A DNA stretch of 64,000 bases from Marinobacter sp. F4216. Its GTDB lineage: Bacteria > Pseudomonadota > Gammaproteobacteria > Pseudomonadales > Oleiphilaceae. The notes under the pieces were generated by a model. The model was given only the letters and a program-made list of their open reading frames with translations. It made no database searches and had not been told where the DNA came from. The stretch covers positions 1 to 64,000 of the forward strand of contig NZ_JAIOUO010000005.1 in NCBI RefSeq assembly GCF_019931195.1. Direction: 5' to 3'. Positions 7,864 through 15,771 of this stretch are shown piece after piece. The stretch's first letter is position 1. Each line of letters begins with the position of its first letter. The translations under genes and the position numbers were made by a program.

Positions 7864-9264
7864 TTATGGGCCAACTTCTCCAAAATTACTCTTTCTGCGT
7901 AATCTCCATCCTTTCCGTCGCTCTCTCTCGAAGTTCGCCAGACTGAGGATGCCGGTACTTGCGAGGGGCACCTTCTGTGTATGTGCGTTCAAGAAAATAC
8001 TGTCCAAAGACCTTTTCAGTGAGGCTAATTCTTTGACCGACTTTACGTCACACATTTTAGTTTTTTCGTCCGACGAAAATAGACAGCCGACATGCAAATA
8101 CTCCCTTCCGTAGAAGAGCATTAGGACCACTTGATCTTTATGTTTATTGGAGTCGCCGGTCACCAGAAAGAAAGATCCCCGCAGCGTGGTCCGGCCCTCG
8201 CCGAAAAAGTTCGAAGATTTTTGGTAGATGAGATCTTTCGCTTTCCGCTTTTCGCTACGGCTTAAATAGGGTTCGAGCAGTCTTCCATCATTAGGTCCAA
8301 TTCGCACTAACGTCCCAGCGTCACGCTCAGCTTGGAATAGCGAGTCCAATTTCTGGGTCATCGCCTCGTGGAGCCAGCTTTTGTGGGCTTGGCGCAGCTC
8401 CTCAGCGAATTGGATTGCTTTATGATGGTATGCGTCACCCGCCCAATTATTATCCTCGAAATGCTCTTTGAGGCTTTTCACGTTGCTTGAATACTCCCCT
8501 GTGGCTCGTTTAACGGCATCCCTGTAGTCACGGATAGCCCATCGAATATTCTCCGCAGGCCCACGGTCCTTTACTACCTCAAAACAGTCATTTAACCAGG
8601 ATTGAATACCCCCATCTGCGCCGCAGTAGGACAGGTTCTGATACAGCGCCCAAGGCTTGTCTTCAGCCGCACCTATCACTTCATTGTTGAAGACTCGAAG
8701 AGGTTCTGGATCTTCTTTCTCCGTTTGCTTGTCTGGAGGGTAGGCTAAAGCGCGTTGGGATGGAACGCTGCGTCCTTTGGTCAAATAGATGAACAAAGTG
8801 TCTCGGAAATCTTTGCTGCCGTCTGCGCCAACCCCCCGTAAATAGCGTTTTACCTGCCCGGGTTGATCAAGCGCGTTGAGTTTATTTTCAATTACGATTG
8901 TCTTTTTACCGTCTGAGATATAAAGATCGATCTGATCATCCTTGCTGACCGGGCAGTATTCTTTCTTAATTGTGAGGGTGTCAGGGTTCAGATTTATGAA
9001 GGTTTCTTTCTTGATGACCTGAAGAAACAACTCCAGAAACCTGACGCCCTGGAAGTGCCTAGCTTTCGGATTGAACATAGCGAATAGAAATCGGGTGTGA
9101 AGCCGCACCTCATCGTTCACCTTCAAGACCGATGCCAACAGATTAAAGTCGTTTTTGCCCTCTTCAATTCTTTTGCTTCGGTCTAGCTGAAGACCGGTGT
9201 AGTCATCCAGTAATTTTTCCCAGGTCGGATCACTTGGGTGGCTTTCGGATTCATTGGTCTTCAA
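7864..9264 (-). CDS. PD-(D/E)XK nuclease family protein (PDDEXK_4-like)
   Basis: A 466-aa protein. Its N-terminal region has the layout of the PD-(D/E)XK_4 family: EVRLHTRFLFAMFNP and FLELFLQVI, then an acidic site in QIDLYISDGKKTIVIENKLN (D plus E-x-K) followed by QPGQVKRYLRG. These are the expected D, E-x-K and Q...Y positions, so the nuclease core looks intact. The C-terminal half (about 270-466) is helical and unassigned. TTG start with AAGGAG six bases upstream. Such genes are common in defence and mobile islands; the role here, phage restriction or something else, is inference. Flanked by a remnant on one side and an IS66 fragment on the other. Confidence 0.75.
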   Translation of the reverse strand: MKTNESESHPSDPTWEKLLDDYTGLQLDRSKRIEEGKNDFNLLASVLKVNDEVRLHTRFLFAMFNPKARHFQGVRFLELFLQVIKKETFINLNPDTLTIKKEYCPVSKDDQIDLYISDGKKTIVIENKLNALDQPGQVKRYLRGVGADGSKDFRDTLFIYLTKGRSVPSQRALAYPPDKQTEKEDPEPLRVFNNEVIGAAEDKPWALYQNLSYCGADGGIQSWLNDCFEVVKDRGPAENIRWAIRDYRDAVKRATGEYSSNVKSLKEHFEDNNWAGDAYHHKAIQFAEELRQAHKSWLHEAMTQKLDSLFQAERDAGTLVRIGPNDGRLLEPYLSRSEKRKAKDLIYQKSSNFFGEGRTTLRGSFFLVTGDSNKHKDQVVLMLFYGREYLHVGCLFSSDEKTKMCDVKSVKELASLKRSLDSIFLNAHTQKVPLASTGILSLANFERERRKGWRLRRKSNFGEVGP

Positions 9265-9404
9265 AAGGCACTCCTTGTCATTTCGTAGCCACCATGTGTA
9301 GCGGTTTTGGAGCCAGATCGCAAAGCAATTGGCAATCCCAAGTCAGAACTGACTACTTACTTGCGATGCTGCACATTATGTGCTTAAAACTGATCGTCCA
9401 GAAC

Positions 9405-9731
9405 AGCACTCCCCTGTTCGGCAACGGCATCACTGAATTCGGCTGTATGGCCCACGCCCGGCGCAAGTTCTACGACCTGCGCGAGGCCAACAAGAGCGAA
9501 CTGGCGGCCAAGGCCCTGGAATACATCGGCGGGCTTTACGAGATCGTACGGGAAGCCAAAGGCCTGCCACCGGATAAGCGCGGGAAACCCGACAAACCAG
9601 AGCCAAACCAATTGCTGACGCACTGCATCAGTGGATGCTGGCACATCGACAGAAGGTCCCGGATGGCTCCGGCACGGCCAAAGCGTTGGACTACAGCCTC
9701 AAACGTTGGGCAGCGCCATCGTTCATGTTAA
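9405..9731 (+). pseudogene. IS66-family transposase remnant
   Basis: The reading EFGCMAHARRKFYDLREANK, then AAKALEYIGGLYEIVREAKG, is the mid-section of an IS66-type TnpC transposase. After a frameshift near 9610 another frame continues WMLAHRQKVPDGSGTAKALD then YSLKRWAA, again IS66. Both ends of the gene, TnpA/TnpB and the IS terminal repeats are missing. It is dead and marks past insertion in this accessory segment. Confidence 0.85.
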
Positions 9732-9758
9732 GTGTCCACTAGAAAATAAGTGGACACT
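9731..9758. repeat. 10-bp inverted repeat hairpin
   Basis: AGTGTCCACT and AGTGGACACT are separated by 8 bases. It sits exactly where the IS66 remnant stops and looks like abutting insertion-sequence ends of a different element, or a terminator stem without a T-run. Bases 9759-9855 hold nothing else. Confidence 0.6.
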
Positions 9759-9855
9759 ATCCGGACGACGTCAGCTCCCGGCTCAAGATGGGATCACCGA
9801 ACTCTTTCGCTCGATTACGACTATTCGCTTTTGTTTAAATTGGAGAGGCCTGGAT

Positions 9856-9877
9856 GGTCGCAAAGCGGACATTCAGA
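9856..9877 (+). repeat. Dispersed repeat R2
   Basis: The same 22 bases as R1 (3929). It continues with atggccgatcaaggcc, leading into the palindromic site beyond the 3' end of the next minus-strand gene. Confidence 0.85.
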
Positions 9878-9887
9878 ATGGCCGATC

Positions 9888-9972
9888 AAGGCCACCAAAA
9901 GTGCCTCCGTTTGAGACTCGGGGGTGTCACGCTTCGTGGGGGAATTCCACGAATTTGATGGCCTTGTTATGT
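9888..9972 (-). other. attC-like palindromic site
   Basis: AAGGCCACCAAA (9888-9899) pairs with TTTGATGGCCTT (9954-9965) at 11 of 12 positions. Inside, TTCGTGG (9933-9939) pairs with CCACGAA (9947-9953). The outer edge is ACATAAC on the minus strand (9972-9966), which contains the TAA stop of the adjacent gene. A matching ACATAAC on the plus strand (10276-10282) lies 5' of that gene. This is the architecture of a single gene cassette, although the GTTATGT core departs from GTTRRRY. Confidence 0.5.
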
Positions 9973-10260
9973 AGCATGGCAGTCCGCTCTCTGAGTACGT
10001 AAGCAAATTACCGAGGACAGGAATGCAACCACCCAAATGGTCATAACAAGGGGCCAGTTTTCCATGAAGTAATAGACGGGATTACGGAAGTAGCGGAGGT
10101 AATTCACCCCGTCGATCATGATGAGGTCTTTCACTTGCTGCCCTGTAAGGCCTAGTTGAGCATCACAATCAGGATCTAGATACAACACACCAAACGCAGT
10201 CTGATTTAGTGGAGTCAAAATGACACTGAGAGCGAAGCAAACTAGAACGATTCTGATCAA
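9967..10260 (-). CDS. Small two-helix membrane protein, cassette-like
   Basis: A 97-aa protein. The N-terminus MIRIVLVCFALSVILTPL is a signal peptide or first helix, and a second helix spans ENWPLVMTIWVVAFLSSVI (about residues 67-87). Between them is a short domain containing DPDCDAQLGLTGQQVKDLI. No family recognised. TTG start with AAGGA upstream. Its TAA stop is embedded in the core of a palindromic attC-like site, and GTTATGT cores bracket the gene, so it is probably a lone integron cassette. Confidence 0.6.
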   Translation of the reverse strand: MIRIVLVCFALSVILTPLNQTAFGVLYLDPDCDAQLGLTGQQVKDLIMIDGVNYLRYFRNPVYYFMENWPLVMTIWVVAFLSSVICLRTQRADCHAT

Positions 10261-10441
10261 AAGCTATTCCTTGCTACATAACGCTAGATAGCTTCTCTGC
10301 AAATGACGGCTTCCTCCCCTCCTTTGACCTCCAAGTTTTCAGAGTGACGGATCCCACCTCAGAGTCGGAAGACAGGTTTAGGAGGCGGGAAATTGCACGC
10401 CCCTCGCCGGGCTGGCTTGGGCCGTGCATCAGATTCAGCTA

Positions 10442-11959
10442 TTAAGCTGCTTTATCATTGGCTTCGCGAGTTTCCGCGAGCATCCTGGAAACATCCTTCT
10501 GAACTTTGTAGATCAGCTTGTCTTGCATCTCTTCTGCGTCATCGCGATCAATGGTGCCCGCGTTGCTTCCGGCATCGCGATCAAAAACCACGACAAGCTC
10601 GTCGGATTCCTTAATGGCCGGATCGGTCAGATTTACGTACTGAAGCATAGTTACCGGAGTTCGGCCGCGACCTGTCTCAACGATTACATCACCAAGAACC
10701 ATCAGCGCATCAAATTCACCGTCAACACCGGAGAACGTCGCAGTTTCCGCCTCTGCATCAAATTCCAGTGGCGCAGTCTTCACAATGCTGCGCATGGCAT
10801 CGGCCTTCACAGCGCTCATATAGGCTTTGTGGCGAGCTTTAGCCTCTTCGAAATTGTGCATGTAATACGCATCGTACTCGTAACCCTCACCAGACAGAGC
10901 TGCAACTTTAAACTCGTCCGATTTCATTTCTGTCAGTTCCTGCTGGGCGCCAGCCAACTTTCGCTCGTTGTCGCGCAGCTCATATTGCTGTCTGCGGGTA
11001 TCTCCAAATTCAGCGCGTGCTTTCTTTTGAGCCTGCTTTAGAGCCTGTTCAGCATTTGCTACGGCAAGGTATGCGCCAGTTGCTTTGCTGCGCCAGCTAC
11101 CCTTTTCGCCCATGCGCTTGCTTGCAGCCTCCACATCAATAATGCCCTGCTTCACGATACCGACCACTTGCGCCTTGATAGCACCGTAGTCGTCCGGAAG
11201 ACGAATATACATGCAAGATGACAGCTCAGAACGCAGGTCTACCGTTTCGTAGCCGCGTTGCTGCGGGCAGGAAGAAGGCACTCGCGCGTTGCGTTCTGCG
11301 TAGTCGATGTAGCGATACTTGGTAACCGGGTTGCTGAAGCGGCCAATGTCGGTCAGGTTCTTGGGAAGCGCGAGCTTGTTGATGTCCGCTTCCGCCGTTT
11401 CGATAACCGAGCTGTAGTCGCTGATGGCGCTGCTCAATTCTGCCTCGGCTGACTCCAGCGCTTTCTTCTCGCTGGCCACGGCCGCATCAAACTTTGCAGT
11501 CACTTTCATCAGATCAGCCCGCTCTGCCTCCAGCTCTGCCACCTTCGCCTCAGCCTCGGCGAGATTCGTGTCATAAGTTGACTTGTTTTCCGCGATAACC
11601 TTATTAATGCCCTCCAGAATCGTCGCCTGGAAAGAGCTCATATCAGGCAGCCCATCGACCTTTGGATACTCAAGCACGAGATCCGGAATAGTCTCGCCTG
11701 CTGCAATCAGCGCTTGGGTTTCACTGGATGCAAGGGCGTAAATTGCTTTGTTGTCGCTCCGCAATGCAGAAACCTTAGCTACCGCGTCCGGCTTTACGCC
11801 ATAGACCTCCCCGCGAATATCTACGATTTTGTTGCTTGATGTAATCGCCGACGTATCGAGTCGACCATCGCCTGGATATTCACTACAACCACCCAAGCCC
11901 ATAGCGATGAATGCGGAAATAAGCCCCAACTTCGCGGCATACGTCCTGTTTTTCAGCAT
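10442..11959 (-). CDS. Coiled-coil lipoprotein, 505 aa
   Basis: The ATG at 11959 (AAGGA upstream) gives a lipoprotein signal ending LISAFIAMGLGGC. Residues about 130-200 are Ala/Glu/Lys-rich heptads (EAEAKVAELEAERADLMKV and following), a long coiled coil; a second coiled coil lies at about 295-355 (EQALKQAQKKARAEF). Two Cys flank the central part (SSCPQQRGYE, SSCMYIRLP). The last 120 residues form a mixed alpha/beta domain. No named family. It is probably anchored in the outer membrane and extends into the periplasm. It closes a run of minus-strand envelope genes (10.4-18.1 kb), but a gap of over 600 bases suggests its own promoter. Confidence 0.75.
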   Translation of the reverse strand: MLKNRTYAAKLGLISAFIAMGLGGCSEYPGDGRLDTSAITSSNKIVDIRGEVYGVKPDAVAKVSALRSDNKAIYALASSETQALIAAGETIPDLVLEYPKVDGLPDMSSFQATILEGINKVIAENKSTYDTNLAEAEAKVAELEAERADLMKVTAKFDAAVASEKKALESAEAELSSAISDYSSVIETAEADINKLALPKNLTDIGRFSNPVTKYRYIDYAERNARVPSSCPQQRGYETVDLRSELSSCMYIRLPDDYGAIKAQVVGIVKQGIIDVEAASKRMGEKGSWRSKATGAYLAVANAEQALKQAQKKARAEFGDTRRQQYELRDNERKLAGAQQELTEMKSDEFKVAALSGEGYEYDAYYMHNFEEAKARHKAYMSAVKADAMRSIVKTAPLEFDAEAETATFSGVDGEFDALMVLGDVIVETGRGRTPVTMLQYVNLTDPAIKESDELVVVFDRDAGSNAGTIDRDDAEEMQDKLIYKVQKDVSRMLAETREANDKAA

Positions 11960-12298
11960 AAAGTGTCGTCCTTCATTTCTGTGTTGTTTTACCTGGTCTC
12001 CCGGCCTCTTTATTACCGACTCGATAACCACGCCTGTGCAATTTTTAATGACATTGATCTGTCGAGGTCTAATTTACACAATAGAGAGCCTCCAACCTAG
12101 GCAATGAACATATAGTGAGCAGGCTTTTAACATCATTTTTTAAAAGTGACACTGCACACGAATAAAAACTAGTTGCTGACTTTTGCCTCCACATGATTTG
12201 TTCTATCACAAATGCCGCCCTATATTCAGACGCATCCCGGTGTCGGTATCAATGACAAAAATAACTGTTTTTCGCTTATATAAGTCTCTAAAAACTGG

Positions 12299-12433
12299 CT
12301 AACGAACCGCGATTAGCGACATAAACAGAGTTACAAATATGCTCGCCAAAACCACAACTAAGGCACTGGCATGTTGAGCTTTCAGGCGAAACATGACGGC
12401 TAATATACCGCTGGCTAAAAAAATAACCTGCAC
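12299..12433 (-). CDS. Possible 44-aa two-helix membrane peptide
   Basis: GTG start, with two hydrophobic stretches (IFLASGILAVMF; ASALVVVLASIFVTLFMSLI) separated by RLKAQHA. There is no clear ribosome site. A GCGTTATC core lies just upstream and GTTAGCC overlaps the stop, so it could be a decayed cassette. Real coding is uncertain. The flanking stretches 12032-12298 and 12434-12596 are AT-rich and hold no other gene apart from the repeat at 12524. Confidence 0.3.
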   Translation of the reverse strand: MQVIFLASGILAVMFRLKAQHASALVVVLASIFVTLFMSLIAVR

Positions 12434-12523
12434 ACTTCAGATAACGCAGACTAATCATGCAAGAGCCCCTAAAGCTAAATGGCCGGATTATCGATTAAAT
12501 CGTAACTGAAAACTCGGGGCAAA

Positions 12524-12546
12524 GTTCGCAAAGTGGGCATTTGGAT
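12524..12546 (+). repeat. Diverged copy of dispersed repeat (R4)
   Basis: gttcgcaaagtgggcattt against ggtcgcaaagcggacattc of R1-R3. A weak match; it again lies in an intergenic gap of the accessory third. Confidence 0.4.
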
Positions 12547-12596
12547 TGCACATGCAGCAAAGGAAGCACAGGCTTAGTATTGCTGTCGACTCTTTT

Positions 12597-12983
12597 TTAT
12601 GAGCTGTAGGCTTTGTTCGCGGTAATCTTTGAAAGACCTTTCACCACCTTATAGATTGACCAGATCCAGACGACAAAAAGTATGGGGTAACCCACGAAAA
12701 GGATGGGATAACCCAAAAGCATGAAGGTTAATACAATGCCCAATATTGGAAGGCCCAGCCCGAACCAAAATGTTTTTATGATGTTAGAAAAATGATCTTC
12801 AAAGATTGAACCCTTAGCATCTTCTTTTTTAACCATTGCCCAAACAGCACCAATGATCCAAAAGATCCCCGTAAAAAAACCAACAACCATAAGTCCGTAG
12901 GCGATCAGCGCATTTACTTTTGCCGCCTCATCTTTCTCAGAAAACGATTGGGGCGCTACGTTTGCTTCTTGAAGCTCTGACAT
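12597..12983 (-). CDS. DUF4870-like inner-membrane protein, 128 aa
   Basis: Three hydrophobic segments (about residues 25-50, 72-92 and 94-110) with the pattern A-x-V-N-A-L-I-A-Y-G, then DHFSNIIKTFWFGLGLPILG and WIWSIYKVVKGLSKI. This matches small membrane proteins of the DUF4870-like type, whose function is unknown. ATG start with AGGAAG. It is the last of a closely spaced minus-strand series with the 68-aa gene and the VWA-like gene upstream. Confidence 0.65.
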   Translation of the reverse strand: MSELQEANVAPQSFSEKDEAAKVNALIAYGLMVVGFFTGIFWIIGAVWAMVKKEDAKGSIFEDHFSNIIKTFWFGLGLPILGIVLTFMLLGYPILFVGYPILFVVWIWSIYKVVKGLSKITANKAYSS

Positions 12984-13056
12984 TATTCTTCCTTACTGGC
13001 AATGTTTTTGAGAGCAATGGAACCCTTGATGGACAACTCTCTGTGACTCATGTCTT

Positions 13057-13263
13057 TTACCTTCCCTGGGTAATTCTCTCGACACACTCGTCGAGAGGAA
13101 CTCCTTCTTCGCAATGCAAATGGATCATCCGCTCAATGTCTTCTTCGCTAACTCCGCCACCGCTGGCTTTCAGCATGCCGTTCATCTGACGAAAGTGCTT
13201 GCGCAGCTCTTCCGGGCTCTGGGTGTTAACCGGCTTCAGTCTGGATTGTCTTTGCTCTGTCAT
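13057..13263 (-). CDS. Small acidic protein, 68 aa
   Basis: Soluble, with an amphipathic helix set SPEELRKHFRQMNGMLKA, then SEEDIERMIHLHCEEGVPLD. ATG start with an AGGAG ribosome site. No family recognised. It lies 78 bases after the VWA-like gene and 73 bases before the DUF4870-like gene, all on the minus strand, which suggests one transcript. Confidence 0.65.
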   Translation of the reverse strand: MTEQRQSRLKPVNTQSPEELRKHFRQMNGMLKASGGGVSEEDIERMIHLHCEEGVPLDECVERITQGR

Positions 13264-13341
13264 GGTGCTCTCCTGTTTGTCTCGTTTATGAGTTCGGTTG
13301 TGACCCTTATGGACGGGAGAAAAACCCCTTAGGCATTCAGT

Positions 13342-14187
13342 TTATTGGATGGAACCAAATAGTTCGGGCTGTCCCCAACCGGCCAGCCGCGCTTCGGATT
13401 GCTCGAAGTAATCACGCCAGAACGACTGCATCTTGCGCATCGCGGTTTGGCTGAGATAGCCGTCGTTACCAGAAATACCAGCCCCGATGACGTTGACCGT
13501 CGCTCCACCGAGGTTACTGAACAGCCCGGCTTCTTCCGTTTGTTTCAGAGCAGCGTCGACATTGAGGTTGGAGATACCCCCATTTCGGTAGAACGACACC
13601 GCACTTGAGTTTTCCATCATGTCGGAGACGATCAAGACAGTCTTCTCGGGGGTTTGCGACGCACTGATGACACCGTGGCCAAAGTTGAACAACGAACCCA
13701 TCAGTTCGGTCTTGGGGAGGTCGGTGCTGGCCTCGGCAAACGCGGCCTTCAAGGTTTCATCGACTTTCGCCCTCACAAACGCCTGCTGGCGTTCCATGCA
13801 TCGGTCGAACTTGCGGAGATCGGATTTACCAGTTTCAAACCGGGTGTCCTCATCCAGGGGATGATCGAGTTTTCCGGTCAGAGGCATCTGCGCATAACGA
13901 CCTTCGGCGTACGCACTGAACGTCAACACACTGACTCGATCGCCGGGCTGAAGGTATTCGTGAACCTTGGCGTGCACATGGCGCTTAAGGTCGACGTTGA
14001 ACTCCAGGGTTTGATCGATCACCACGAACAGCTCGCGCTTGGCCGGCTGTTCCTGCACCATGCCCCCTAACACGCCGTAACAGGTCGGAAAATCGTCCCG
14101 GCCGGCGCCGTGGACGACCGACGTCGCCCCCGCGAGCAGGCAGGCCGCAAAGGCTCGTACCAATCCAGCTCCAATCCCTGGCATCAT
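13342..14187 (-). CDS. Exported von Willebrand A-like protein, 281 aa
   Basis: An N-terminal signal peptide (VRAFAACLLAGATSVVHGAG) is followed by a VWA-type Rossmann fold. It shows RELFVVIDQTLEF (the strand with the metal-site loop), GDRVSVLTFS, and KTVLIVSDMMENS. The metal site reads D-Q-T-L-E rather than D-x-S-x-S, so metal-ion coordination may be altered. The start ATG overlaps the stop of the upstream membrane-protein gene (ATGA), indicating translational coupling and probably a complex. Probably periplasmic. Partners by context: the five-helix membrane protein and the OmpA-type lipoprotein. Confidence 0.7.
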   Translation of the reverse strand: MMPGIGAGLVRAFAACLLAGATSVVHGAGRDDFPTCYGVLGGMVQEQPAKRELFVVIDQTLEFNVDLKRHVHAKVHEYLQPGDRVSVLTFSAYAEGRYAQMPLTGKLDHPLDEDTRFETGKSDLRKFDRCMERQQAFVRAKVDETLKAAFAEASTDLPKTELMGSLFNFGHGVISASQTPEKTVLIVSDMMENSSAVSFYRNGGISNLNVDAALKQTEEAGLFSNLGGATVNVIGAGISGNDGYLSQTAMRKMQSFWRDYFEQSEARLAGWGQPELFGSIQ

Positions 14188-15734
14188 TGATCGGCCTCCT
14201 CCAGCATCCGCAGCGCGTCTTCCTCCGACACGGCTGGCTTGGTTTCTTGGGCTTTTTTCGCGCGCTGTTTGACCAACAGATCAATCGTGCGCTGGCGATC
14301 CCAGCCCAGTTTATCGATCCATTGCTGGATGTCTTCTTCGTTCAGGCCATGGCTATCAGATGCGGGAGCGTGTTCGGACGCTGGAGCAGGCTCTGGAGCC
14401 GCATGAGCTGGGCCCACCTCGGCGAGCTGAGAATCGCGGGCGCTGCGAGCCCGGGCTTCGTTGACATCGTGCTGACCATGCTCGATGTTGCTCTCGTGGA
14501 CGTAATGGAGGAAACGTCGACCATTGCCACTCTCCAGGGTTTTGAGCATCCCCTTATCGATGGTGGTCTGGCTCAGTTTTTTGGCCATCCGCGCCTGCAG
14601 CTCGGTCAAGTTACGCTGGGCAATCTGAGCAACCAGTTTACGCTTGTCCCTGTGATAAGCCTCAAATTCATCTCGAGTATTGAATTTACGAGAGAACTTG
14701 AATGCTTTTTTCGATTCCTTGCCGGCAAAGCCTGTTTTGTAACCGAGCAGCACCCCCAGCGCTTGTAGGAACATAAAGATTACAGCCAAAACAATGAACG
14801 TTGCCCAACCACCCTTAAGTGTGGCGTCCTTGAGCTGTTCGGACACCGCAGCATCCGTCTCGCTCTGACTTGCCATCAGATCGGGCGGTACGGCGGCGGC
14901 ATAGGGATCGTTTGGCACGGCTGACGGGCCGCCTTGGGCTTCAACACGATGCTGCTCGGTCGCTTCCGCTTCCAATACCTGACCACGCACATAGGTCGAA
15001 CCAATCGCAACCGCAACCACAAAAATGAAGGTAATGGTGGTTATTAAGTAAGAAGGCGTGACTCGACCATTGACTGGGAGACGACCCAACAATTGCCGCC
15101 AGGCGGGATCTCCATCGTCATCACTATCTTGTGCAAGCTTCACACTGGGCGCAGACAACTCCGGATCGCCTTTGCTCTGTTCCCACCAGATCCGGACGGT
15201 CTTGATCAGCTGGTTCCGGTGCAATTCGTGTCCCGTGTGATGCGTAAAGGCGACCAGCAAAACAGAAACTGCAAACGCTAGTGCAATGGCAGCCTCTTGC
15301 TGTAGAGACTCGCTCGCGCCAGGAATGGCGTAACCAGCTAACACATAGGCTAATCCCATAGCCTCTATGAACACCATGACGCTAATGACCAGCCAACCGA
15401 AGAATCCAAGGTTCTTGCGGCCAAGCTCACCCACTTTACTCAGATAGTTTACGCAGTTGTCATAAAAGTCCGCATCCTTAGTGGTGTCTTTGTAATAGGC
15501 TTCAAATGCGCCACAAAGATCTCTTTCTGAGTGGAACCAACCGGATTCGTCGCGAGCGGGATTCTTGGCGAGGGCATTGATCTTGCCGAAAACGGGCATA
15601 TTCATTCGAATACGGAGAACGGAGAACGAGATTTTTTTCCAGTAGGCCTTCATCAGGAGATAGGCCACCAAGGTGAGAACGATCGCCCCGAGAATGATTC
15701 GGTATTCGTTCATGGCGCTGAGAATGCTGTCCAT
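14184..15734 (-). CDS. Five-helix inner-membrane protein, 516 aa
   Basis: No named family. Predicted membrane segments lie at about residues 12-30, 109-134, 147-165, 225-248 and 313-337. A soluble C-terminal part has a basic coiled-coil-like stretch (HRDKRKLVAQIAQRNLTELQ), an Ala/Pro/Glu/His-rich linker, and a UBA-like ending (GLNEEDIQQWIDKLGWDR, then EEDALRMLEEADQ). ATG start with GAGGA. It lies 37 bases after the OmpA-type lipoprotein and overlaps the VWA-like gene by 4 bases, so the three form an operon. It is not a MotA/ExbB homologue as far as I can see. Confidence 0.7.
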   Translation of the reverse strand: MDSILSAMNEYRIILGAIVLTLVAYLLMKAYWKKISFSVLRIRMNMPVFGKINALAKNPARDESGWFHSERDLCGAFEAYYKDTTKDADFYDNCVNYLSKVGELGRKNLGFFGWLVISVMVFIEAMGLAYVLAGYAIPGASESLQQEAAIALAFAVSVLLVAFTHHTGHELHRNQLIKTVRIWWEQSKGDPELSAPSVKLAQDSDDDGDPAWRQLLGRLPVNGRVTPSYLITTITFIFVVAVAIGSTYVRGQVLEAEATEQHRVEAQGGPSAVPNDPYAAAVPPDLMASQSETDAAVSEQLKDATLKGGWATFIVLAVIFMFLQALGVLLGYKTGFAGKESKKAFKFSRKFNTRDEFEAYHRDKRKLVAQIAQRNLTELQARMAKKLSQTTIDKGMLKTLESGNGRRFLHYVHESNIEHGQHDVNEARARSARDSQLAEVGPAHAAPEPAPASEHAPASDSHGLNEEDIQQWIDKLGWDRQRTIDLLVKQRAKKAQETKPAVSEEDALRMLEEADQ

Positions 15735-15771
15735 AGTGAAATCCTCGATTAAATGAATGTGAAACAGCCGG

